This document shows positions 12,001 through 20,210 of a stretch of DNA of 48,224 bases, in pieces. The DNA lies in the NCBI GenBank assembly GCA_008931825.1, contig QXVZ01021636.1, forward strand, positions 1 through 48,224, read 5' to 3'. The notes beneath the pieces were generated by a model, which did not search any database, had not been told where the DNA came from, and saw only the letters and a list, made by a program, of their open reading frames with translations. The stretch comes from Phallusia fumigata. Lineage: Eukaryota > Chordata > Ascidiacea > Phlebobranchia > Ascidiidae. The translations under genes and the position numbers were made by a program. Position 1 is the stretch's first letter, and every line of letters begins with the position of its first letter.

Positions 12001-15000
12001 TCTGTCCGCGGTCTAAGCTGTTGGTGTTTTTCTGTCACGTAAACAGAAATGAACTCATAAAACTTTACCCTCTGCGGTTATCCACCATGTTGTGCCAAAT
12101 ATAAATTTGTCAATCAAAGTCACCTTGAGGTTTGCGGCCTAACAGCTGTTTTGGTATCCTGATTTTACACCACGATTCCGGCTTTATACGCTTTCCAGTG
12201 CATGGGTGGGGCGCCAATTACAGAGGACCAAAGGATAATTAAGAGCAACATCTGACTCCATCTTGTATGACACGTTCGTTGTTACCGCAATTGACACCTA
12301 TGGTAGCTTTTATATCTTCTTATGCTGACCACAGATTTCAATGACTTGCTGTAGTTTGAAACAAAGACAAACGGTGGTCTGTACCTTGACTTCTCTGAAT
12401 TAGTTTTCAAGTACTTGACTCTTAGCGACAGCTGAACCAGCATTACCAGATTATTGGTCGTCTTGACCACCAACAATTATAGCCAGAGTGTCTTGTGAAG
12501 CACCGCGTGAGGTCCAGTCCAAAACCGGCAAGATGACTTCAGATTTTCAGATGGAAATTGGCCGGTGGTTTTGTAGCTAATTTTGCGGCGTTTTGGCGAA
12601 ACTATCCTTGAGCACGTGTGCTTCGTTTTGTGGTGCGGCGCCTATAGCCGAATACTCCATTTTCTCAGTTTTTATGCAATTTTTGACCTAATACGAAAAA
12701 ACCAAAATTTTCAAATTTTTCTTATAGGACCTTCCATTCTTTGGAAAGTACAAACACGAACGGGAGGAGATAGCTGCTAAAATTAAAAAAGAAAGCAACC
12801 TGCTCTCACCCTCTAAGCAACCACCACAAGATCGACAGCTTTACGTNCCTATAGCCGAATACTCCATTTTCTCAGTTTATATGCAATTTTTTGAGCTAAT
12901 ACGAAAAAAACAAAATTTCCAAATTTTTCTTACAGGACCTTCCATTCTTTGGAAAGTACAAACACGAACGGGAGGAAATAGCTGCTAAAATTAAAAACGA
13001 AAGCAACCTACTCTCACCCTCCAAGGAACCACCCAAAGATCGTCAGCTTTACGTCCCTACTAAAGCAGTTCCAAGGGTAAGATTCTAGTGTCAAGAGATA
13101 GTGCTGTGTCAAACATATGGTATTGAAGTTTTGTTCGCCTAAAAGCGTTAAGATTTTACGCGTTATTGGCGCAAATGCCCTGCCGCAGCCACATTGAAAT
13201 GTTAAGTAGTTGGACATAGTTGAATATTCGGTTGAACTCGTTAACCTTCCTTCGTTGGTCTGACAATGCGTCAAAAACTTGCAAAACTGGCCAAACGTGA
13301 ACAAAAAGCGTTTTGCACACGCTAACATCAGGCCGTATAGCAGTGACAAGAATTGACGTCGGTGATAGACGTTGGGCATAGTGAGTCACGTTGTGCTACT
13401 AAACCTGTAGCAGCTTTTCCTTGGGGATTTTCTAAGCACTGTTTCCGATTCCCTGCTAAAATTTAGTGCAAAAACAGCGCGTAATATCCGATGAACATCC
13501 GGAATCGTTTGAATAACGCGCAGCATAAGACGCACAAAGCGGGTCATGCCGGGTCAAACCAATGCTGCATAACTAATCGTGATTACTTTTCTGATTAATT
13601 TACCGCGTCCCGTGTTGCATTATAGCCAAGCAATTGGAAAACACCCAATCAGCAAATACCCTAATCATAGTTTGTTCATGGTAGTAGGAAACCCATTATT
13701 CATGGGAGTAGGGAAACCCATATTATTATTGGTACAACCCCTAACCTATTGTAAAAACTAAAGCTCACATTTTAACAACCACATACATGTAGGCAAAATA
13801 TTCAACTTGTGTTGTACCTACTCTTTTGGGAAAATCGTTAATCCAAACTGGGTTTTCGCAATATTAACGATACTTAATAGAAACGGCAGTTTTACGATTA
13901 TATAAATGTTTGTAACCCCGTCCCCACAACCACCCGTCTCGGTTCTCACGGGAATGTGCGGCCTCACAGTCGCACAGCAAACTGTAGCCTCTACCCGCAT
14001 GTCATCCACTTACCGGCTACTGAGTGGAGAGGATGTTGCCACAATAATAACAACAAGGCAATCTGGTGATTACTGTCGACGCCGCCATACGTTGTCCGGT
14101 TGGCTGGAAAGCTTTTTCAATACAGTGAACTGTGTATTAGGTAATGCCCATGTCGTCTCATTTACAAATACGTGGCGCGCACAGTAAAGAGGATTACCAA
14201 TCTCTTTTGAGTAATTTGTTGTGTTTGTTTGTATAGGAACTAGTTTTGTTCGAGTCTATAATCGTAACAGATTTTTTCGCACTATGAAAACGATACCTCT
14301 TACCTATAAATGTGCCAAAGTTGCCTTCATAAACCGGACTTAAAAACCTTAATTAGGCGTCAACATCTTGCAACAAATATACATTAAAATGGAAATAACT
14401 AAACATGTAAAATAGCAGTGCACCCGAATGACATTTAATGCTGAATTTGTGATAAATTGTTGACAAGGAAATGCTGTTGGTGCAATTGATTCCAAATTGA
14501 CAATGGGCGTAATTCCTGGCAGGTTCATGGCACACGTTTTACATCCATCCATCAATCTCCCCCTTGTCATCGCTTGACCCTTGTCCGTATAATGTCGCGC
14601 CTATTAAACGTGACATTAAAACGTCGCGCGTGTATCCAGCCGAGTTGTGGATTAACCTACAACAAACAGGAGCGAAAAATAGCACCAACTTTCTCCAGAA
14701 AAGTGAACGCCATTCTGCAACGTCCATTTTTTTGTATTTTAAGGTTCGTGATGTCATTGGGGAGGCGCTGCCGCAAATCGGCACTTACAACGATCTGGAC
14801 AACAAGCAGCAAGTGGTGGCTCTCATTGATCCCAACATGTGCATCAATTGCGGTGAGTCAAGTTTCCGTCCATGACGTGTCCTCCCACCGCATCGTTTTG
14901 TATACCACCGACACACCTTTCCATTTACACCTTGTAAGCTAAAATTGTGGTCACTGGAGGGAATCAAGACCTTCCCAGCCCGTGGCGATAAGGCTCAATA

Positions 15001-15787
15001 AGACAGTTGTTTAGCAACACACTAGCGAACTATTTTGACTTCCGGAGAAGAAATGGGCTCAGTATGTTATTAACTATTATTGCTTTGTTGGGCCGCAAGC
15101 CTGTCTTAGATTGCACGTAATATTATAGTCCAACTTCTGTTTGCGCAATGGTGGTCTTGCACCTCAACAGGTGAGGTGTCGAATAATTGGTAGGTTTGTA
15201 AGAGTAGCGACAGGTCAATATGGACATGAGGGGAACCCCGATGCAATGAGTTCTCAGTGGAAGTGTTCTCTCCAAAAAGAAGTTGCCTTGTTACAGCGAC
15301 AAAAATTTAAAAACTAGAACACATTTTATGTGTACTAAGTTAACGGTGAAAAGAAATTAAGTAACATTAGATATACCATTACGCTACAGACAAAACCCGA
15401 TACAGGTTGATGCTGTGACTGATTAACTGTGCATTTAATATGAGAGTACCCAAACCAACAAAGCAACCAATTTTGTTAATTAATTCGCCCCACATTGGCG
15501 AATTGCCAATGTGGAGCAATGGAATGTTAAATCTTTAGGAACCCGCTGTTAGCTAACATGTGTGATGTTCAAACGCAGGTAAATGCTACATGGTGTGCAA
15601 CGATTCCGGATACCAGGCGATCACGTTCGACGCGGAAACACACTTGCCGACTATTCAGGACACCTGCACCGGATGTACACTCTGCCTCAGTGTTTGTCCC
15701 ATTCTCGACTGTATTAAGATGGTGGAAAGGAAAAATCCCTACGTACCAAATCGGGGAGTCCCCATTGCGGTTGCCGCTATTTCCTAA
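1176..15787 (+). CDS. DPYD: Dihydropyrimidine dehydrogenase [NADP(+)], 3' part (12 exons, C-terminal 653 residues)
   Basis: This is the rate-limiting enzyme of pyrimidine breakdown, reducing uracil and thymine with NADPH in the cytosol. Exons: 1176-1392, 5222-5406, 5802-6020, 6324-6488, 8135-8203, 8396-8600, 9024-9143, 9603-9745 (second copy 10707-10849), 11477-11656, 12936-13076, 14744-14852 and 15579-15787 (TAA). The sum is 1962 bases, all phases match, and all introns are GT-AG. The translation follows vertebrate DPYD collinearly to its C-terminus, ending in RGVP plus a few residues as in the family. The family is about 1025 residues, so roughly 370 N-terminal residues (first Fe-S pair, most of the FAD domain) lie upstream. 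The first exon here starts at an AG acceptor; its ATG is internal. I found no earlier exon in 1-1175. The 5802 acceptor could instead be 5805. Assembly gaps at 10285, 11460 and 12847 fall inside the gene and duplicate exons. Confidence 0.96.
1393..5221 (+). other. Long DPYD intron (3.8 kb)
   Basis: The donor is GTTAGT at 1393 and the acceptor TTTAG ends at 5221. I see no coding exon and no recognisable transposon. CpG-rich patches occur near 1800-1980 and 4210-4330. No function can be assigned from sequence alone. Confidence 0.6.
6324..11656 (+). CDS. DPYD: DPYD: FMN/pyrimidine-binding TIM barrel exons
   Basis: Exons 6324-6488, 8135-8203, 8396-8600, 9024-9143, 9603-9745 and 11477-11656. Seen motifs: [14 protein letters not shown], then [16 protein letters not shown], whose Cys corresponds to the family's catalytic cysteine (Cys671 in human) on the active-site loop. 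Next come [10 protein letters not shown], then [13 protein letters not shown] (pyrimidine contacts), [16 protein letters not shown], and [16 protein letters not shown], the FMN phosphate-binding end of the barrel. The 180-base exon reads [10 protein letters not shown] and ends on VNDIIGK. All expected catalytic and flavin-binding stretches are present, so the enzyme should be functional. The GGIDSA exon appears twice only because of the gap at 10285. Confidence 0.95.
7780..7918 (+). mobile_element. Candidate non-LTR retrotransposon (LINE) 3' tail
   Basis: The stretch ends in AAATAAA followed by three tandem ACTGA units (about 7899-7918), the kind of short tandem 3' terminus many LINEs carry instead of poly(A). 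No reverse transcriptase motif is visible upstream, so at most a 5'-truncated copy is present. This is inferred from the tail alone. Confidence 0.3.
7921..8035 (+). mobile_element. Candidate tRNA-derived SINE or tRNA pseudogene fragment
   Basis: Positions 7954-7970 form a perfect tRNA-type T arm: stem GTGAG, loop TTCGAAC, stem CTCAC. The loop contains a B-box-like GTTCGAACC, and CGCATGCC follows like an acceptor 3' strand. No matching 5' acceptor strand, D arm or anticodon arm is visible, so it is not an intact tRNA gene. It directly abuts the ACTGA repeats of the candidate LINE tail. Confidence 0.35.
9178..10284 (+). repeat. Left copy of a 1.1-kb diverged duplication at gap 10285 (contains DPYD exon 9603-9745)
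   Basis: This block matches 10286-11382 nearly end to end, with scattered substitutions and small indels in intron sequence. The 143-base exon is the same in protein, and I see one synonymous C/T difference. It ends exactly at the single N, 16 bases into the next exon. Best explained as two haplotypes placed in tandem, not a real duplication. Confidence 0.8.
10286..11382 (+). repeat. Right copy of the 1.1-kb diverged duplication (contains DPYD exon copy 10707-10849)
   Basis: Counterpart of 9178-10284. It begins right after the N at 10285 with GTCAACGTTCGG, versus GTCAACATTCGG at 9178. It contains exon copy 10707-10849, with the same splice sites and the same protein. Splicing both exon copies together would repeat 47 residues of the FMN barrel, which no family member has. 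Confidence 0.8.
11351..11569 (+). repeat. Exact 109-base direct repeat around gap 11460 (DPYD exon start duplicated)
   Basis: 11351-11459 and 11461-11569 are identical and separated by one N. The repeat covers the acceptor and first part of the [10 protein letters not shown] exon. Only the right copy (11477-11656) runs through to a donor. Read as an unmerged contig overlap. Confidence 0.85.
12641..13053 (+). repeat. Diverged 206-base direct repeat around gap 12847 (DPYD exon partly duplicated)
   Basis: 12641-12846 and 12848-13053 align across intron and exon. The truncated left exon (12728-12846) differs from the right one at roughly 8 of 119 bases and 3 residues (K/N, Q/E, Q/K). Only the right copy reaches a donor. 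Haplotype overlap is the simplest reading. Confidence 0.75.
12936..15787 (+). CDS. DPYD: DPYD: C-terminal two-[4Fe-4S] ferredoxin domain
   Basis: Exons 12936-13076, 14744-14852 and 15579-15787. The first gives a lysine-rich linker ([13 protein letters not shown]). The second gives [13 protein letters not shown] and [14 protein letters not shown]. The third completes the first cluster motif [15 protein letters not shown] (CxxCxxCxxxC), then the second [17 protein letters not shown], and ends [11 protein letters not shown]-stop. The first cluster motif is split by the phase 1 intron at 14853-15578. These clusters relay electrons from the FAD site of the partner subunit to FMN in the family's dimer. 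A truncated second copy of the first exon sits at 12728-12846 before a gap. Confidence 0.95.
13077..14743 (+). other. DPYD intron, no gene seen
   Basis: The donor is GTAAGA at 13077 and the acceptor TTTTAAG ends at 14743. It contains an imperfect tandem pair of about 25 bases at 13675-13724 (TTCATGG.AGTAGG.AAACCC). Several short ORFs are unrecognised. Confidence 0.6.
14853..15578 (+). other. DPYD last intron, with a perfect hairpin near its 3' end
   Basis: The donor is GTGAGT at 14853 and the acceptor AACGCAG ends at 15578. It splits the first C-terminal Fe-S cluster motif. A perfect inverted repeat lies at 15490-15514. Confidence 0.65.
15490..15514. repeat. Perfect 10-bp inverted repeat with a 5-base loop
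   Basis: The arms are CCACATTGGC (15490-15499) and GCCAATGTGG (15505-15514), with loop GAATT. It lies about 65 bases upstream of the last DPYD exon, so it could fold in the pre-mRNA near the acceptor. Function is unknown. Confidence 0.8.
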
Positions 15788-16464
15788 GCATGCGACTCCT
15801 TCAGTTGCATTAGCTTTGGTCATATGCCATTAATTATGTGCATTAAACTGTTAAAATCATGCCCCTCAATGCCTAAAAACATTTCATCCCTAATATTCTG
15901 TGCTTAATAGCCCAAATTGTTTACGTATATAAAATTAATAAGCCTCAATCGTACTACAAATTATTATTTGTTTATACGTGCTCTTTATTTCGCATGTCAC
16001 CCATATTTCACATTTCAAGTACTAAAGGTTTTCATTTATATTGTAACCAACATACATACATGTTATAGGTTCCCGGTGTACTGAGTGCGATTGCGGATGG
16101 TGTCTCTTGTTGTGGTAGAAGTATGGAGGTTGTTTATAATGTAGAATGCGCTAGATGTGTGAATTACTTGGTAACTAAATGAATCTGAACTTGTACTAAA
16201 TAAAGGCAGCATAACCTACCACGTTTTTTCATGAAAAATTTCATCAAGGAAAAGTATGGTGATGCGATAGCAAACAAGGTGTGATATGTTGGTAGAATGT
16301 TTACTTGATTACCCCCAAATTTAAATGTAAAATGGGGTCACAAGGTGGCGCTGTTTTAATTGCTATGGTAACTACCACAGCTAGCTGATCTTAAGCCGGA
16401 ATGCAATTCAGGTTTTGTTAGGTAACGTTATATCTATCAGTGCAAAGGTAAGTACTGTTTTCCC
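15788..16464 (+). other. DPYD 3' UTR and short intergenic/promoter region of CFAP68
   Basis: AT-rich sequence with poly(A) signals at 15842 and 16199. The CFAP68 promoter must lie within the last few hundred bases or in an untranslated upstream exon. A donor-like AAAG|GTAAGT at 16447 could end such an exon. I see no clear TATA box. Confidence 0.5.
16199..16204 (+). terminator. Probable DPYD poly(A) signal AATAAA
   Basis: This is a canonical hexamer 412 bases after the DPYD stop, and a T-rich run follows at about 16224. An earlier ATTAAA at 15842-15847 is an alternative. The next gene's ATG is only about 260 bases downstream. Confidence 0.5.
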
Positions 16465-17833
16465 ATGGCTCTGCACGAAACAAACACGAACCCGTCTTTT
16501 CGATATGGTGTACGTGCATCAGGTAGGTGCTGGATTTCCTGTGGGCCAAAAACGTTTACTAAAGGAACCTGTGGTATTTCATCTGTGTGTGAAACAAATT
16601 TAAAATTTCGTGGTTTGGAAATTTTCTACTTAATTTAAAGACTTTGCGGACAGCTACTCTGCCGCAACAAGTGGGTCTATAAACTTTAGAAACCAAAGTC
16701 TTTAGGTGCTGGTTTTTTTAGGCGCCATGCATCCTTAGCATCGGTAGTTCAGAGACAGTTTAAGTGTGTTGAATTTTAAACGGGTGACATGTGTAAGTTG
16801 TGTCACCTTTTTAATCCTGATAATTGTAACCTGAGGTGGTAGATCAGTCACAGCGCTTACTGTTCTCCATTAAACTAGGTCTCGGTGAGGTTTGGACACA
16901 CACACATGACCAGCTAAAGTTTACACAGTTTGGTTGGAGGTGTACCACGAAGGAAAGCAGCTACAGCAATAAAACCTTGATTGGCAACTGGAACGAACAG
17001 AGATACGACATTCACAAAACCCTGGAACAAAAGTCGCTGCCGTCTCAAGTACGTTGAGTGTAACTTCGACAGTAACAGCTTACTCGCTTTAACTGATTAA
17101 AACTCCTTGAACAATGGCCAAACAAAGGACCATTGTGAGCAATCTAGTGATGAGTGCTTTGTTTATCTACAGTAGGTAGCACACTCGCACAAGTCACACT
17201 CATTTACGTATGGTTGGTAGTTTTACTCCTAAAATTCCCTATCATTCGATGTCAACTTCGCAACACTTTGATGTCAGCTGTATTACTGGACGGATGCAAT
17301 GCGATATACTTTGTATTTACTAATTACTTGCACCGTCGCCAACAAATTCAAAACATTATTGGGGATTACAGCTGTTACTAAAACGTTGCTTTCAAGGCGA
17401 AAATGCGCTCAGTTAATACAGGCAGGCTTAAAACATGTCGTGTCTGTGCTCTTGCAGTATGATCATTATTTCGAAACCACATCATCAAGCGATTACAACC
17501 CAAGCCGACATAGTTGGACTGCAAACAACGCATCGAAAATCCTGCATCTGAAGAGACTAGCAGGTATTGGGGCCCTGGTTCTCTTACTTCTGGCCCGAAA
17601 TGTTTCACGTCTGCTGTAATTGCACGATTTACCATGTGATCGCCGGCAAATCGCTTCCTAATCACTTTGCAGGCAAGGAGCCAACCGCCTTCCCAGGCCA
17701 TCAGCCCGAACTCGACCACGACTTGGACAAAGAGCACTACAAGTCGTTTATTACCACATCCCGTACGGCCTACGTCCAGCCGGAAACTCGGAAAACTCCG
17801 ATGGATATTCCCCCCTATTCACAGTCCACCTAA
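16465..17833 (+). CDS. CFAP68: Cilia- and flagella-associated protein 68 (C11orf1/UPF0686 family)
   Basis: A small protein of ciliary axonemes; in vertebrates it is known as a microtubule inner protein of doublet microtubules. Exons: 16465-16522, 16843-17048, 17458-17563 and 17673-17833 (TAA), 531 bases, 176 residues plus stop, phases 1-0-1. Family hallmarks: KFTQFGWRCTTKESSYSNKT, LIGNWNEQRYDI, LPSQ then DHYFETT, and FPGHQPELD. The human protein is about 150 residues. This one has a longer middle (SRHSWTANNASKI) and tail. Identity is firm for exons 2-4. Exon 1 (MALHETNTNPSFRYG) is my prediction from an ATG, a good donor (CAG|GTAGGT) and matching phase. Exon 2 may instead start at 16879, also in phase, giving 164 residues. 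It lies head-to-tail 677 bases after DPYD's stop with its own reading frame and no sign of co-regulation. Confidence 0.9.
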
Positions 17834-18042
17834 TTGCTCAAGAACACGCCATTTTTTTACCCGTTTTTCAGTTTTTTGCCTCCTTTTTTCATTTGCCTAG
17901 TGTTGGTTGAATTCTTGTGTTCAACATGGACTCCTGCCTGCCTAGAACGCGGCCGTAACTTTTCTTAAAAAGTGCTGCCTTTGATGTGCTGCCTGTATTT
18001 CAAACTGTTACTGGCCAATTGGTTTTTTCACAGCCATGACTG

Positions 18043-18048
18043 ATTAAA
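18043..18048 (+). terminator. Possible CFAP68 poly(A) signal ATTAAA
   Basis: This common variant hexamer lies 210 bases after the CFAP68 stop and is followed by a T/G-rich stretch. AATAAA at 18490-18495 is a more distal alternative. Confidence 0.4.
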
Positions 18049-19621
18049 GAGTGCACAGTGTCGTTATCGTCATTTTCTATGTGCATAACAACCACCATCA
18101 ATACATATAACTACAGCAAAAAAACTGTGTCGTTATATAACTGAAAGGTATCAATACAATACGAAAAATGGTCACACCTTCAAGTCCACCACGAAATGTT
18201 TTTGAAACCAGATTGACCACATGTATTTTGAGATAGTGAAAGGTCACTTGACAGGACGCGGCGTATAGAGTTACTAAACTTCACACTTTGACGCTTATCT
18301 AACGAGATGAAATTGCTCCTGCATTGCTTGCTTTAGATCAGGAGCAGATTGCATCAGAGTATAACGAGCTTCCAACAATCTTAAGAGTGGACAAATGACA
18401 TTAGGCCGGTTGAGCTTGTTAGTGTAAGGAACGAGGTGAATACCGTTGTAAGCATGTATTTATCGGCGACAGTTTGAATCAGATGCGCAAATAAACAATT
18501 TGTGTCTCCACAACATCACACATTACTACAAGCGTGCCATGACATGCAAGTCACAGAGCCTGTTCACCTGGCAACGCACTGTTTCACCATTTGCATCGAA
18601 GTATTTGGATCCTTTCCATGTTGCACTGAACACGGTTGGGAAACAGCCAGGACCTACAGCCGCAAGGAACAGGTTATACCGCGTTCGTGTTTCCTGAGCA
18701 GTTTCTACCTAATCACGCATAGTCTTAGCTTGCATGTTTTGGCAAACTATCTTTGGCATGCCAATATATGTCAATCGATGCATTATTTTTTGATCCAAAT
18801 ATGTTTTTTTGCATCTTTATCCGGAAACTTAAGTATAGATTTTTGTTGAATAGGAAACAGAAAGTGCCAAACCAGTTTTTCTTGAAGATACATTTATTCC
18901 AAAATGCAAATCAAATCGGAAATGTGCTGTCAAAGTAAATATAGAGACTGACTTGACATGCTAAGCCCAAGGCATAAACAGCTCAGTGAGCTTTAATTTT
19001 GCAAATTAAAAAGTCCATAAAGTTTTTTTAGCTTTCTATTTATATCGAGATTTGTTTCAAGATCGGCAGTCGCAATGCATTTATCAGATTTTAGTGCGTC
19101 TCGTATGTTATACATGTGAAATACAGCGTCCCTGTGTTTTTGAGTCAAAGCATTAATTATGATTGTAATTGATAGAGCACCGCTAAAAGTTGAACAACTT
19201 TCTCCAAATTCGACGATATGTTAAGTGTTGTACATTCTGAAAAAGCAAATCATACATTCATTTATTTTTATCTCACAAATCTTCTCCTCCCAAAGATGAC
19301 GTATTTCGCGTCGCAGGATGTAGATGGGAGCGCTTTGAAGCACCGTGCGCCGCCGGAGACTTCAAGTAATCTCTCTTCAGTTGCTTTGTCCCGGGTGTTG
19401 ACAATGGCGGCGATGACACTGTGAGCAGGGAGTGTTCGAGAGGGTGACAACGTCTCACTGAAGGTGATTTGTCTTACGCTCGTGTTCCAGATAATCGTCG
19501 TTCTCTTCTCGGAATTTATCGCTTAATAACTGACCACAGAACCTTACCTACTACGTGTTGACGACTTTGTTTTTCGAGGCCACGGGCTCGCCGTGTAATC
19601 GTGTTAACAGTGCGCGCAATC

Positions 19622-20210
19622 ACGATTACAGCGTGATGTTCCTCATGTAGGATGAGTTTTGATTCTGTTAAGCAAGTACGTGCGTCGATTTTTTAATTAC
19701 GAACCTGATAAAGCATACGTTAGGCGATAAAACATTAAGCTCTTGGAAGGCTAGGGGGAGGGGAGGGGTGTATATAGAAGCAAAAAATATCTGAAGAGGA
19801 GGGTAGCTTGGTTTATGACAAGCTAACACAGATTGAAGAAATATATTTCATTTTTTAAATCAAAAAAGGCTTTTCTGTTTTTTTATTTTTTTTATAGGGT
19901 TTCCTTTCCTGTTTCGGAAAGGGAGGGNACGATTACAGCGTGATGTTCCTCATGTAGGAAGAGTTTTGATTCAGTTAAGCAAGTACGTGCGTCGGTTTTC
20001 AATTACAAACCTGATAAAGCATACATTCGGCAATGAAACATTAAGCTCTTGGAAGGCTAGGGGGGGAGGGGGGTATATGGAAGCAAAAAATATCTGAAGT
20101 GGACGGTAGCTTGGTTTATGACAAGCTAACACAGAAGAAATATATCTCATTTTTTAAAGCAAAAAAAGGCTTTCCTATTTTTTCATCTTTTTGTTATAGG
20201 GTTTTCTGTT
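19622..20210 (+). repeat. Diverged direct repeat of about 300 bases around gap 19928
   Basis: 19622-19927 and 19929-20210 align from ACGATTACAGCGTGATG onward, with substitutions and indels. The G-rich tract (AGGCTAGGGGG...) near 19750 and 20055 varies in length between copies. A second N at 20211 closes the right copy, with no repeated flank visible there. It looks like two haplotypes of a low-complexity region that assembled badly. Confidence 0.7.

Noticed and set aside
18500-18849. Two overlapping ORFs (65 and 115 residues) after CFAP68
   Set aside because: Neither resembles a known protein; they lie downstream of the likely CFAP68 poly(A) signal and the two frames compete.
19741-19770. 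G-quadruplex in the G-rich tract
   Set aside because: Only three runs of three or more G are adjacent, so a standard three-tetrad quadruplex is not supported.
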